Shown piece by piece: positions 14,351-33,449 of a stretch of DNA of 64,000 bases (positions within the stretch are counted from its first letter, which is position 1; the number at the start of each line of letters is the position of its first letter). The position numbers were made by a program, and so were the translations under genes. Under the pieces are notes generated by a model. That model ran no database searches, was not told the DNA's origin, and saw only the letters and a program-made list of their open reading frames with translations. The DNA comes from Warburgia ugandensis (taxonomy: Eukaryota > Streptophyta > Magnoliopsida > Canellales > Canellaceae), in the NCBI GenBank assembly GCA_035236585.1, contig CP141139.1:35039217-35103216 (forward strand). The letters are read 5' to 3'.

Positions 14351-14823
14351 GGACACGTGTCCCCTAAGGGGGAGAGGTGAAGCCTTGGCCAATGAGGGCG
14401 GGCTGATGAGGGTAGGCCAAGAAGGCTGGTAGGCTTCTAGGCAAGGTGAGGTACTGAGAGTTAGTCCCACATCGCTAGGGGAAGGAGTTCTGGGCTGTTG
14501 ATAAAGGGTTGGTGGTCTCTCATGGTAACAACGCCTTTTCCCCTCCAGGGGAAGAATAAAACCGTGAGGGGTGTATGGGCACCCTAAAGCGAACAATATT
14601 GTTACTGTGGGTAAACCCTGGTTCGTTACATCATCTCTATCAGCCCCCTCTTTTTACAGTCACCAGAATGTTCCCCTTGCTGGAATGAATATAGGCAGGG
14701 ACGCTCTCTTTCTTTCCTCTTCTGCCTCTTATTCCCCTTTTTCTTCCACTCTCGACTTTCTCTTTTTGCCAAGTTGGAGTAATAGATTGAAAGGTCTGTT
14801 TCGACTTTCTTTGAGGAGAGAGG

Positions 14824-14842
14824 TTATATATATAAAACCAAC
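14824..14842 (-). promoter_or_regulatory. TATA box of the Ty3 3' LTR
   Basis: On the minus strand the sequence reads GGTTTTATATATATAACC, followed by pyrimidine-rich leader-like DNA, about 370 bases into the LTR. The position suits the U3/R boundary. The matching part of the 5' LTR has been deleted, so the full element would lack this promoter. Confidence 0.5.
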
Positions 14843-15428
14843 CCCCCTCCTTAAGTAAATGTCATTCTTTTTTTTCTTTTTTTTGTTGGGTGATTCTCTT
14901 ATAGGAGTGCCAATATCAAAATGGCCCCCTCCCATTAAGTAAAGATCTTTTCTTATTTATTTATTCATTTATTAAAATATCCTCAATATTTATAAATTCA
15001 TAACTTCTCCATCTAGACTCAAATTTTAGTGTTCTTTATGTCATTAGAATCATTTCCTTAAGCATAATCCAATTATTAAGGTTTAAAGGGTTAATTAAAT
15101 ACATTTTAAAAGGTAAATTCTATGAAGCTTAAAACATAAAATTTTAAATTTATATTTCATCCAAAAATAATTTGAAATAGAATTTAAAAATTAAGGTTAT
15201 TACATTGTTCCTCATAGGAATTTTATCCTTAAAATTCTTTTTACATCAATCCTTAAAAAAGTTGAGGATGTATGTGTCTCATCTGCTCCTCAATCTCCCA
15301 TGTAGCCTCCTCTAGTGAATGATGTTGCCAAAGAACTTTGATCAAAGGAATGCTCTTATTCCTTTGTTCCTGCACCTTGCGATCTAAAATTTGTACAGTT
15401 TTTTCACATAGGTCAGGTCTGGTCTTAG

Positions 15429-15914
15429 TTATGTAGGTATGTGCTTAAGCACATCGGATGGATTCGCTATATAATATACATAAACATCATGAACATCTAC
15501 TAGTTGCAATGACAAGGCCAATTGATAGGCTATTGGTCTAACCCTTTTCAAGATCTTAAATGGGCTAATGAACTGGAGACTGAACTTCTCCTTGACTCCA
15601 AATCTCATCGCACCTTTCATTGGAGAGATGTTCAAAAATACGTGATCTCTAACAACAAACTCCACATCTCTACTGCCCTTGATACTGTAGCTCGTCTAGT
15701 GCCTGCGATCAATTAAAAGTCACTTTTAGATTAACTAGACTTTATCAACATACTGCTCAACTAGCTAGGATATCAACAATCGTCTCTGTCCCATATCATG
15801 CCAGCACAAGGGTGATTAGCATAGTCTCCCATTAAGCACCTCATAAGGAGCCATGTCAATACTAGCATGAAAGCTATTGTTATATGTGAACTCAACCAGT
15901 GGTAAGTGGTCATA
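15429..15914 (-). pseudogene. Ty3/gypsy integrase C-terminal remnant
   Basis: Minus-strand frames match the end of a gypsy integrase. At 15800-15914 there is an HLPLVEFTYNNSFHAS-like stretch followed by APYEVLNGR, the usual end of the catalytic core. At 15429-15665 a V-x-DHVFL-x-ISPMKG-x-MRFG segment is the GPY/F-type module downstream of the core, continuing to a HIP-type end. No chromodomain is visible. Stops and a frame change between the two parts show it is inactive. It is joined directly to reverse-transcriptase sequence at about 15915. Confidence 0.8.
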
Positions 15915-16440
15915 GTGGCCATAACGCCTCCTGAATGCTATCTTAAAGATCTCATCCTTCAGAATTCTCAACTAGTGGTAACCCATCCTCAAACTGATCT
16001 TCAAAAGAATCTATGCTGACTGATGCTGATTAAAGAGGTCATCAATCCTAGGTAAAATGTAGCATTTCTTCACCATCACACTATTCAACATATGGTAAGC
16101 AATCAGGGTCAGATTGATATGTCCTTCTTCTTCATGAAGAGAACTAGTGCTCCCCAAGGTGATCCACTTAGTTTAAAGAATCCCTTGTTAAGCAACTCCT
16201 GAAGCCGTGTCTTGAGCGCTCTCAACTTAGTTGGTGTCATCCTATATAGTGCCCTAGAGATAGAAGTCATGCTTGACACTAGCTCAATGGTGAAGTCAAT
16301 CTACCTCTGAGGTAGTAGTTCAGGAAGCTCTCCTTAGGAAAGACATCATTGAACTCCTTGACCATGTCTAGCTCATTAATTTGAGGTCACTCTGCCTCTA
16401 CTACCACCACACTAGCTAAAAATGACTAACTCCTGTTCCA
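15915..16440 (-). pseudogene. Ty3/gypsy reverse transcriptase N-terminal remnant
   Basis: Minus-strand translation contains, in order: an N-terminal V-x-EF-x-DVFP motif near 16360; RMTPTKL leading to LQELLNKGF and SPWGALVLFMKKKD near 16130-16250; and DDLFNQ...LR-GYH-LRI...FR-RYGHYD near 15915-16050. This is the fingers and early palm of a gypsy reverse transcriptase. The YxDD active site, RNase H and the first half of integrase are absent. The frame is broken by stops. Confidence 0.8.
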
Positions 16441-16494
16441 GATATGTTTGACTACCCTCAAGGCCAAAATGAAGCGTGCTCACATTGCATCTTA

Positions 16495-16758
16495 TCATTC
16501 CTGAAATGAGACTATTGGGTGCCCCAGCGAGCATAAAGTAATCCTCTTTCTACAACAATCTACCATTGCCCAATATTTTACCAGCCAATCTAACCTTAAG
16601 ATGACATCAAAATCCACCATGTCAATGAGGATAAGGTTTGCTTCGATCCTCTCACCCATGATCATAATGGGTACTTCCGAGAGAAACTGTCTGATTACAA
16701 TTGACTCTCTTAATGAAGTCATCACATCCAGCTTGAATCCCAAAGCATGTACAACCAT
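16495..16758 (-). pseudogene. Ty3/gypsy aspartic protease remnant
   Basis: An 87-codon minus-strand frame carries the C-terminal half of a retropepsin: ...ANLILIDMVDFDVILRLDWL..., where FDVILGMDWL is usual, then a VDCCRKRITL-like strand. The catalytic DTGAS-type loop would lie upstream in a degraded part near 16800-16820, where a reading D-S-G-S-T survives on the minus strand. The protease cleaves Gag-Pol in the particle; this copy is not expected to work. Confidence 0.8.
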
Positions 16759-16879
16759 ATATACACATGGGGCAAACTGACATGAAATAAAAGAATGGGT
16801 AGACCCTGAGTCAAATAGAGTATTTGCATGTTTATTTGTAAATAGAAAAGTACCTTCAACGGCTGCATCTAATGCTTAT

Positions 16880-17140
16880 TCCTATCTCGAGGTAATGGCG
16901 CACACTTTCCCTTGACTAAGGGGAATTGCATATGTCCTGGCTCCATTGTCTATTTGCATGTCTCCTAGGACAGCCCCTAACAAAGAGCCCAATATCACTG
17001 CAAACGTACCATGTCTGTTTGTCCCCATGTTTCCCAGAACAGCCCTTGGCAAAGTGCCAAATATCACTGCATACATAGAATCATAAGGGTATTGTAGATG
17101 TTGCTGCTGTTGTAGTGTCTTTGTCCTGGCATAGAGCAAT
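16880..17140 (-). pseudogene. Ty3/gypsy gag nucleocapsid remnant with two decayed zinc knuckles
   Basis: On the minus strand, in one frame, two similar segments about 65 bases apart read C-S-D-I-W-H-F-A-K-G-C and C-S-D-I-G-L-F-V-R-G-C. They match the spacing of CX2CX4HX4C knuckles but lack the second cysteine, and the second copy also lacks the histidine. Position just upstream of protease fits Gag. The remaining gag N-terminus up to the primer site is short and unrecognisable, so gag is also deleted. Confidence 0.55.
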
Positions 17141-17665
17141 TTTTACTAGAATGGCGTCTCCTATATTTTTGATAGAATCTTCTATCATAACCAATGCCCT
17201 ACCTAGCAGGGTACTGCTGCGTGTGAGTTCTTTGTGTCTTTGTCAAAGAGAAAGGCCTCTTATGCTTATGAAGCTATCTTGCACTACCCCTCTTAGACTC
17301 CTACCACTCTGTCTGAGCCCTAAGGGGATCCCTCTCCAACATGGAGGCTACGTCAATTGTCCATTCCTGGGATGAGACGTTCATTGTTGTCTGTGTCGGT
17401 GCTTAATACTGCTACTATAGGTGTGGCAATAGGTTCTGAATCACCTAGGCCACAATATCTGGCACAAGATTACCCTACCCCGAAGACTCGGTAGGTGCCA
17501 CGGTAGGAGTAGTAGCAATTGACTTTTTTTTCTTCCAACAAGTCATCTATTCAAGGTCAACCCAAATGGGTATAAGTTTCCTTTTCTTACTCGCTTTTGA
17601 CGATGGCACTTGTGTATTTATTATGACCTTTGGGCATATTGGACTGACTATGAAAGGATTGATTA

Positions 17666-17677
17666 GCTCTAATATCA
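17666..17677 (-). other. Primer-binding site of the Ty3 element (tRNA-Met type, decayed)
   Basis: Minus-strand TGATATTAGAGC differs from the tRNA-Met primer site TGGTATCAGAGC by two transitions. It lies two bases inside the end of the 5' LTR, which fixes the orientation. Confidence 0.75.
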
Positions 17678-17679
17678 AC

Positions 17680-20156
17680 TATGACACCACGATTTTTATA
17701 CAACATTTTCATAAAATGTTTTCCAAATGTGAGGCCCTAAGTTTTGAAGATGCTTCTAAAAATTAACTAGTGGAAAATATTTTCTATAGAAAGACTTTTT
17801 AGAAATCCCAGTGTCATTTTTTTTTCTTTTACAAAATATAGCCTTTGGGGTAAAATGATTATTTCACTTTTACCAAAAATCTAGTAGAGTTTCCTTTGCA
17901 TTTTGGACCTAATAGATTTTTTTGCATGGGTTGCAGTGTCACTGATAAACACAATATATCAAAATAATATAAGGGAGACTTTGTCTCTATTAAGCAATGT
18001 ACTCATATTTATATATAGATTGACAATCAAGGTTTAACAAAAACAAAACAAACATTTAGAAATTTAATATTTTCTACCAAGATCAATCAATCACAACCAC
18101 ATATCCAAGACTTAGTATTACATGTCCACATGTTCAATAAACAAAGGTAATAACCATAAACCTACTACATCAATTCTTAGATAATTTCACAGAAGTGTTC
18201 ACCTGTTTGATGTTATCTCCTTTGATTTCTTTTGCAACTTCAAATATGGTCTCCTACTCCCTTCTCTCCGTTCTATTTCTTCAATCCTAATATATTGTAA
18301 ACAAATACAATATCTAAGCAAGCTTTCTCTTGGATAGGTAGCTTCATCATCGAATATGACAATTTATCCCATTTCAAGTCCAGTAGAATTCTAAAGTTAT
18401 ATGTCATGCAGTTCTGAAGAATATGATGCATAATAACTAGTATAATAAAAACTAAAATCTCATGTATGGTCTATTTGGTATTCTATGCCAAACTATTTCA
18501 AATTATTAGTTTTAGGCATCGACACAAAATGTTTTAAAAGTAATAATAAGCATTGAAAAGTATTTCACAAATTATGCAATCATAATATACTCTTGTTGTG
18601 CATTATCTCATATGTGTACCCATCCACAAATTGATAGTAAATCATCATCAAATAATAAATAGAAGAGAAGCATTAAATTCATAAAATGAATAAAGATAAG
18701 CAATATGACTCATAAAACATATGTAGATAATATCACCTAACTACCCTCCTTACTGTCTCTCAAGTGTAAAACCACTCAAAATTTGGCTATCCGCCATTGG
18801 TCATGTGTATTATTGTAGACCTAAAATTTTAAGGTGTCATGCACCTCTCACGCTATATGCATACGAGTCTCAAATCTCAGAATAATGGAATATATGTGTA
18901 ACAAACAAGATTACGTCAAGTTTGAACTACCCACCAATACTAGAATAAGTAATGAATCACGCCATGTGCATGGGAGATACGGTTTATAGGTCATGACCTA
19001 CCCATGATGTTGTCGTAACTTGATTTGACCTATTATGGCCAAGTATCAAATATATGAAAATTTTAGAAGGATGATGTGTTTCAAACTCTCTTAGCATAGT
19101 GTCCACCAAGTCCCATACACATCATAACATAATATAACTAGGCATCATCATGTGCCTCTATGACTTATAAAATAGTAAAAAATCATGTGCTGGTGAAATC
19201 ATGCAAGTCAAATCTCATGGCACTACATAGCTATGGAAAAGAAACCCTCACATGGGTCAAGGATGAGGATTATGCATGATAATATCAATCCTCATCATTT
19301 CATAAATTATGAAATCAATGCATTTGGAAACACAGTCTCATATAATAAGTTTTGAACCATATGATTAAGCTGACATGATATTTCTTAGCTGATATTTTTG
19401 CATTGAGGTACACTCAACTACATGCAATTTAGAATCATACTATCACATTTTTACTATTTTGAATGAAATAGTCTCCATAGTTTTCACGTTTACAAAAAGT
19501 ATATCGATGTTAAAACTAATTACCACTTAGGAAAAATACTCAATTTAGCTATGTCCCTTCTTCAACTCAACTTATCAATCAACCTAGTCAACTGGTTGAT
19601 ATTTCAAATTTTCTTGTCAATGTGAAATCATAGACTAACATTACAAAAAATGTCTTTTAACCATGATACGTGGTCCATATCATCTGTGTATCGTGGAATC
19701 ATTAGGTTTTAATAATTCATCACTAATCAACCACAAAAATAGTAAAATCTCAACCATATAAGTTGTTTATACGTGTTTCAATCCATGGATCATTGATTCA
19801 GTGTCCATCAAGTTTTGGATTATCAGATCTATGCCATTGATTATTGATCTGCAGTTTAGATTTGTATTTCCATGTTCTAACCATCGAATGATGATCTTAT
19901 CTTCAATTCTCTACCCATCCTATAGTTAGATTTCATTAGATAACAACGAAGTAATAATATTGGTTACTAATCTTATGATGGTTCAGTGTCGTTGGAATCA
20001 CTTCTCCAAGTATAATCTAATTATTTAAATTTTAAAGGATCAACTAAATGTCTTTCAAAAGGTCAATTTTGTGGAACTTAAAACATGAAAATTTGATTCA
20101 TCCAAAAATAATTTGGAAATTATTCGAAATGGAATTTAAAAATTGAGGTTTTTACA
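17680..20156 (-). repeat. 5' LTR of the Ty3/gypsy element
   Basis: Aligned by eye with 4815-5490, 8932-10520 and 15020-15204. Reading minus, it starts TGTAAAAACC at 20156 and ends near 17680. About 1.2 kb present in the partner is missing at roughly 19993, including the TATA region. The outer flank is CCAAG, identical to that at 4810-4814. Confidence 0.85.
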
Positions 20157-20161
20157 CCAAG

Positions 20162-22137
<1,976 letters not shown>

Positions 22138-22563
22138 GGTGCTCCTAGCACAAATGGGACCGTATGTCAAGCAGAGAGAAAATGGGTAGTATACACACTG
22201 TTTGTCTTTTTTCCTAGATCCAAACTATTCATCTAATTCGGCCTCATCTAAATGGTTTGGGTACAAAACATTACATCTATAGTATAACTTTAAGTCCTTT
22301 ATTAAATTCCTTATGGTTGAAAACTAGATTGTGTAAATAAAAAACATTCTCTCCTTAGAATACTATAGTCTTTTCAACCACTAGGGACCCAATGAAGGAG
22401 GCTTACATGTATCCTTTACATGAAGTCTAGTACTAGGCCAACTAGACAAGGTCAAATGATATGAACAATTTAAATCTAGGAAAAAAGAGAAGTGAGCTCT
22501 GTATCATTTCTCTCTTTGCTTGACACATGCTTCTATTTATTACCGAAGAACAATATAATTCCT

Positions 22564-22716
<153 letters not shown>

Positions 22717-24430
22717 TCTTTGCATGTGTTATGTTGCATGCTTGTATGTCTATCCTTTCTTAGTGTATGAGACATTGTTTGTTGCTTAGGCATGTAAATT
22801 CCAATGCTTTATACAAGCACTTAAAAAGCACATGTTGAAGCTGCCTTTTAGTTGTCTACACCATTCATCAACCGCATCCAATGTAGATAGATATAACATC
22901 CTAACAATGACACATAATACACAAGTTCAATCCTTTTCTTGATCAAGATTTTTTTTCTTGGTGCAAGCAGAGGTTAGATTAAAGAGAGAAGAAAAGTATA
23001 TATGTACAGATACATATTATTATAATCCCATATACTACAAAATTAAAGTTTGGATTGTTGCGTCTTAGAGGAATATTTGGGTTCTTAATAGAGAAGATCT
23101 ATGGTCATTTTTTATCTTTTCCATCTTGTGTAATATTTCTCTCATTTACACTCTACCAAATGATTGAGAATGATCATCTCTAATTTTATTGGCAGCATCA
23201 CATTTAGCAAGTTTTCCTAAATGTGGCTTCCCAATCCCATTCTTACTTGAGGACATTTTTAGGATTATAAGGATCCATGTTTTCAATTGTCCTCAAATCA
23301 TCTTAAGAAAGAATTTCTCCAATATTCCTAGAGGTTTTAGTTGTTATCTCATGACTAACTAATAAATGTAATATTTAAATTATAACTACAAAGTAGTAAC
23401 CAAATATAGAATTAACATATTAATAGATCTTATTCATTATACAAAATTTGATAAAGTAATTATTGGCTTGTAAGTGCATACATTCTCAACATCGAGGACT
23501 ATTAAACCACATGAAAGAGGCCTCAATATTACAAAATAACTGACTATAGCAGCTGCCATTCACTTTTCTTTCCCATCATATGTGTGTCAACAAGGCTTGG
23601 TCCACCTCTTGACCTTCTCCTTCCACTCACTGCTCATCATCTATGCTTACCAAGTCAATGATCTATGTCCAAAGAGATGCAAGGATCACTTCAAATCCTT
23701 GGCACTTCAAAAAATATAATATTAGCTTCATCTACAAGAGATAAGTCCTCAAGTAATGTTGACCACTCAACAAAGTTATTAATTTGATGTGAAATGCTAA
23801 ATTGATTGCAAAGGGAGGTGTGTCAAGTGATCACATTTTTTTAATGCCCTCTATTCTCTTTGTTCTCAAGCTTTGGATGTCTAACATGTCAAAAAAGTAT
23901 GTGGATTGGAATCTTCTAACTTCTAATGCATTGCACTTGAAATGAACTAATAGAAACTTCGATAAACAATAGCCTAAATTTTAAACATAGAATCAACCAG
24001 TGGATGCACTTTCTCATGCATAGGACGTCCAAAGGAGAAGCAAGGAGATGATACAACTTGGATCATGCGAAAATGATCAACAAAACAAAAGGCGTAGCAT
24101 TATCCTGCTAATATAACTAGCAAAATTCTTGCCCAGTAGAAGTAGAGGCAAAGGACTTGCTGCAACCTATATAGGTGAATCCATGGAAGGTCATCATTAA
24201 CAAGCTTTTGAAATAGTCTTGTTTTTTATTTTTTGAGGAAAAAAAAAAAAACAAGACCATTCCAACTCATGGGTGGCCGAAAATAATTTACTTGGAGGTG
24301 CACTCCAAAATTTTCTAGTTGCTGACAACAACTCCCTTTGAGATCAATTTAGCATTCCTTTAGTTTGATTATATAAGGGCACAATAATTCCAAAAGAAAT
24401 TTTGGTGGCCCCACATCGACTTTGACAGGG
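22717..24430. other. No gene recognised
   Basis: AT-rich DNA without a convincing frame or domain. A small foldback, GTCTTG-T-rich...A-rich-CAAGAC, lies at about 24214-24258. Confidence 0.45.
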
Positions 24431-24439
24431 TTAACTTTT

Positions 24440-24663
24440 TAAGAAAAATATAGTTTACAATCATAAACTATTAGTTTGTTACACACTAATTCCTAAAATA
24501 TTGTTTTGTAAATTAGTCCATAAACTATTTAATAATTTTATGCCACAAGTCCTTCCATCCAACTTCCATCAATATACATCAACCGACACTGAAGGAAGTT
24601 TGATGTGGGCCTAAAAGGTATATTATACTATTTTAAAATAAATAAATAAATAAATTTCAAGGA
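24440..24663 (-). repeat. Dispersed non-coding repeat, copy A, interrupted by the LARD
   Basis: Its reverse complement resembles 34075-34256, sharing TTGGATGGAAGGACTT followed by a TTAATAGTTTA-GGACT-like phrase. The copy resumes at 33450, so the LARD inserted into it. AAACTATTTA-type phrases near both ends suggest a non-autonomous DNA element, but terminal repeats were not defined. Confidence 0.45.
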
Positions 24664-27380
<2,717 letters not shown>

Positions 27381-27386
27381 AGGTTT

Positions 27387-27404
27387 TGGCACCATTGTGG
27401 GGGA
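27387..27404 (+). other. Primer-binding site of the LARD-like element (tRNA-Asp type)
   Basis: TGGCACCATTGTGGGGGA, six bases after the LTR, differs in a few positions from the TGGCGCCGTTGCCGGGGA site that pairs with plant tRNA-Asp. Confidence 0.75.
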
Positions 27405-30400
27405 ATTGCAACTATTTGTATAGTAGACCATATCTTAGATTATTTATCTCCAGTCTAGGTTTAGGGTACAATAGTTTAGGGATTTACATCATTTTGCATT
27501 TGTTGCTATTTTTCTCATATTCACCATAATTTTTTAATTTTTGTGTGAGGGAAATCGATAAAGGAGCAGTGGCAATCCTGTGGGCCACGGCTTCATCTAC
27601 ATAGATTAGGTTTTTATTGCTTTTGTAGATTAGGATTTAAGTGAAATTGTGGTGAGGTCCTTTGTAATTTAATTTTAATTTATTTTTTTAAATGGGTTGT
27701 AATATTGCAATCCAAGTGTGGGGTATTGTAGCCCACACTTGATCATCCTTGGAGCCCTCACTACAAGCAATCCTTACCCAAATTTTATTTTTTAGGATAA
27801 AGTACATTTAGTATATGTGGATGGTAGTATAACTTATATAGGTTATGGTCATGTATTGATAAATGTTACATAATACTTAGGATTTCTACATTAGTTTAAG
27901 TAATTATTTAACAGAGGTTAGTCTGAGCTCAGCTACAACCTAAGCATAGGCTACATGGTTATAGTGACCTATCTGTTAAGGTATCTAACCCTTTGTTAAG
28001 TAGCATATAGGTAGGCATTAATTTGATCTTTGTTCTACATTGCATGTTTACATCTTTATGGTGGAAAAAAACTTAATGTTAGTAAGGGCCCCATAGGAAC
28101 TCTTATAAGATAAGGACTGGATTTCATCACTAGCTCTTTGGACCACTTAAGAATCAATCAACATCCTTGTATGATGTGATCCCAACCCTTGAACATTAAT
28201 TTAAAATCAAGTAGAAAAAGACTTAGGATATTGAGCTCATAGGAAGGATGCAATCTATTATCACCCAAATGGCTTTTGAGGTGGTTATAGTGGGTGTCTT
28301 AAAATCCAAGGAATTTTTTCATGCCTTCCATTGATGTTGGTTGAGGTCTAAACACTTCCTAGCATGAGGATTGTATTAATCACTTTAGAGCAAAACCCAA
28401 CTGGTAAGTAGTAGTCAAATCTGGATAAAAGGATGAGCTATCTAGATATTGGTCTACAAAGCTACCACCTATGCTGTAAGAAAAGATAATTAATACACTA
28501 CTCAATTAGTGAATACTAGGATTTGATTATGTGTCATATAGTTTAAGACTAACATTTAAGCTTCATATAGTTAGAGTTTTTCATTTTTTTTTTAAAATTA
28601 TTTGTTGTATATAACAAATTTTTTTTCATTGTATACAAAGTTGAGAACCAAGGCCTATTAAGAAGGGGATATATTTCATAAATTAGATACATCGATGGAT
28701 ATGATAGATATTATGGAAGTCAATTGCTTAAGATGATAGCTTCTAGGCAAGCTACTCAACAACATTAATACCATAATGACTATACCTATTCTGAGCATCC
28801 ATATCCCACTCCTACATGACCAAACAATTCACTATGGATCAAAATGTCATTGTATTATCTCCACTTCAAAATACAAGGTGGAGGAATTATATTGACTACT
28901 GTAAAATTTTAAAGATGGGGGATTATCAATATGATTTCCCATAATTCAAAATGTGGTGATCTACTATGTTATAAGGATATCACTACCAAAAATCTCCAAG
29001 TGGAGGCAATATATAGACTATCGTCAGATGCTGAAGTAGTGTAAGAAATCTTACCAGTTCATTGTTAGGGTTAGGGTTAGGAAAAGTTAGTTGAACTAGC
29101 TAGGTCTAGGTTTAGATGGTTAAATTAGTTATAGGCCATGTCTAGTTGAAGACCTTAAATTTAGCACTTACTAGGAGGCAGTCCAGGAATTTTTTTAGAA
29201 AGTCTCATTATTCTACATTATGTTTTCATCATCTAGGTGTCCTATATTTGAAAACATCGAGGACAATGTTTAGTTTAGGTTGGGGGTATAGAAATGATAT
29301 TTTTAAGTTTTTTTTTGCATTTTAAAAAAATTTAAGAAAAAAAATTTGATAAATTCCTTCATGAAGATGATATTAAAAATTTTGAATATTCAGTTATCTT
29401 TTGAAATTTAACTTATTAATAGACTATTTTATTCTTTTTCTAAAGTGTTTCATTAATATTAAATTCAAAACATTAGTTGCACAAAATAGTTATTTATATA
29501 GTCTAAGTTGAAGAAAAAAATAAACTTAGAGAGCTTGAAGAAGATCCATGGAGACTTATAACACAAGTAGTTTTGAGCCATTTTTCTTTTTTTGAGGGTT
29601 ATACATAAATTCAAAATTTTCTTTAGCAGACACTACTTCTTAATTGGTCTCATTATTCTTCATCTTGATCAACTATTAAGAAATTACAAAAGACTATATC
29701 ATATATCTCTTAAGTTTGTGGTCATTTTTAAGTCATACAAAACCTAAAAAATGGTAGAGGCCATCCTTGGTAAACCAAAGCCTTTAGCCTTTCATATGTT
29801 ACTTTCCACTAGTGAGCTCATTAAGCCTTTAAAATACAAGCCTTTGTCATTATTAACTAAATAAGCTTTACCTATATTGACCCCTATACTATATCCATTA
29901 CCTAATTGCTTTAAAAATATGTAGAGAAGATTATAGAATAACTTGAAAAAAATATATATAAACAATACAATTTAAGAAATGAACATCAAAAAGGTTAAAA
30001 AGGAGAAAAAGCTCAAAAAGGCTATATAAAGTCAAGTGAAAAAGAAACAAAAGATAGCCATGAAAAAGAAAAATGTTCACTCTTATGAGGAAAAATGGAA
30101 AAGTTGTGAATATAGTGATAGAAGACCTTTACATATTTTTCAAACAACCTTTGTTTAGCTCTTACCTAAGTCTCTATTTTATCCTAATAGAAGTCTTAAC
30201 TTGATCTTAGGAGAAGTATGGCTTGGATATGGTTATAAATGAATAGGGACTTTGTTAATATAACATTCTTAATAATTGATATCTTTTCATGAGACCATTT
30301 TTATCATTCTTTCTAAGATACATTCTTTTGTATGAAATATGTGAGAATTTTGGATATGATGAATTCTATTCTAACTCACATATTAATGAGAGATTAAAAC

Positions 30401-30860
30401 TTTTTTGAGTGACAAGTATATCACATGAGAGGTGAAGTCAAAACAAACATTTGGATAATAATTTAGATTATATTTGACTTGAAGACTATAATTATATATG
30501 AGCTATAACACACACTCACCTTCCAATGTTTAATGAAATAATGGGATATCTTTAGCACAAGAGTAGTATTTTGACCCTTTTTGTTTATCTTTATTAGCAA
30601 ACTAAGGTTAAGTATTTAATATAAGTTGAATAATAGAAAGAAAAAAAAGATGATTAAAGGACTTGCACAAAAATTTTTGAGAATTTTGTAGGTATATTCT
30701 CTGCAAACACTCACAAGGCCAAACTCGTCCCCTAGGGATGACTTAGGGATTTAAGGGCTTGTTGCATGTGCTAAATGCAATTGTGAGTACATAGGAAAGT
30801 GGCACTTTGTATTAGTTTTTGTAAAATATTTTTTCACAAGTTTTGCTTGGCACTAGCAAA
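27405..30860 (+). other. Non-coding interior of the LARD-like element
   Basis: 3.5 kb of AT-rich DNA with stops in all frames. A GAGGACAATGTTTAGTTTAG...TTGGGGGTAT phrase at 29260-29290 resembles the junction sequence common downstream of gag-pol in Tat/Athila elements. Confidence 0.6.
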
Positions 30861-30861
30861 A

Positions 30862-30876
30862 TGCTAGTTGGGAGTG
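30862..30876 (+). other. Polypurine-like tract before the 3' LTR
   Basis: GCTAGTTGGGAGTG directly precedes the TGATAAG start of the second LTR, the place where plus-strand priming is expected. Confidence 0.55.
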
Positions 30877-33444
<2,568 letters not shown>

Positions 33445-33449
33445 AAGGA

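Larger units (their letters stand above)
14006..14630 (+). mobile_element. TRIM (miniature terminal-repeat retrotransposon)
   Basis: A 625-base element with direct terminal repeats at 14006-14257 (252 bases) and 14378-14630 (253 bases), both running from TGAAGCC to GTTCGTTACA. A primer-binding site complementary to initiator tRNA-Met, TGGTATCAGAGC, starts two bases after the first repeat (14259-14270). A purine tract, AAGGGGGAGAGG, precedes the second. The 120-base interior has no coding capacity and contains a short tandem repeat. These are the hallmarks of a TRIM, which relies on proteins from other elements. The flanks are CCATG and TCATC, only a partial match. It abuts the solo LTR ending at 14000. 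Confidence 0.88.
4815..15204 (-). repeat. 3' LTR of the Ty3/gypsy element, split by nested insertions
   Basis: LTR sequence is present in three pieces: 4815-5490, 8932-11322 and 14631-15204. The first two pieces match 17680-20000 of the other LTR, and the last 190 bases match 19990-20156. The gaps are filled by a plus-strand solo LTR (5491-8931) and a minus-strand composite of solo LTR plus TRIM (11323-14630). With insertions removed the LTR is about 3.6 kb, against 2.48 kb for the partner. Confidence 0.8.
4815..20156 (-). mobile_element. Degenerate Ty3/gypsy LTR retrotransposon with nested insertions
   Basis: A complete but dead element reading on the minus strand. Both outer ends carry the same 5-base target duplication, CCAAG, at 4810-4814 and 20157-20161. 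The two LTRs are 4815-15204 (interrupted) and 17680-20156; they align from the TGACACC-like end through to the TTTTTACA-like end. Between them lie remnants of gag, protease, reverse transcriptase and integrase in the order expected of Ty3/gypsy, all on the minus strand. The element is crippled: pol has a large internal deletion, the frames carry stops, and the 5' LTR lacks about 1.2 kb including the TATA region. LTR divergence looks substantial, so the insertion is old. It hosts two solo LTRs and one TRIM. Confidence 0.85.

Noticed and set aside
29065..29085. TTAGGG-like repeats (possible interstitial telomere)
   Set aside because: Only about three units (TTAGGGTTAGGGTTAGG), inside the LARD interior. 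Too short, and not the plant TTTAGGG form.
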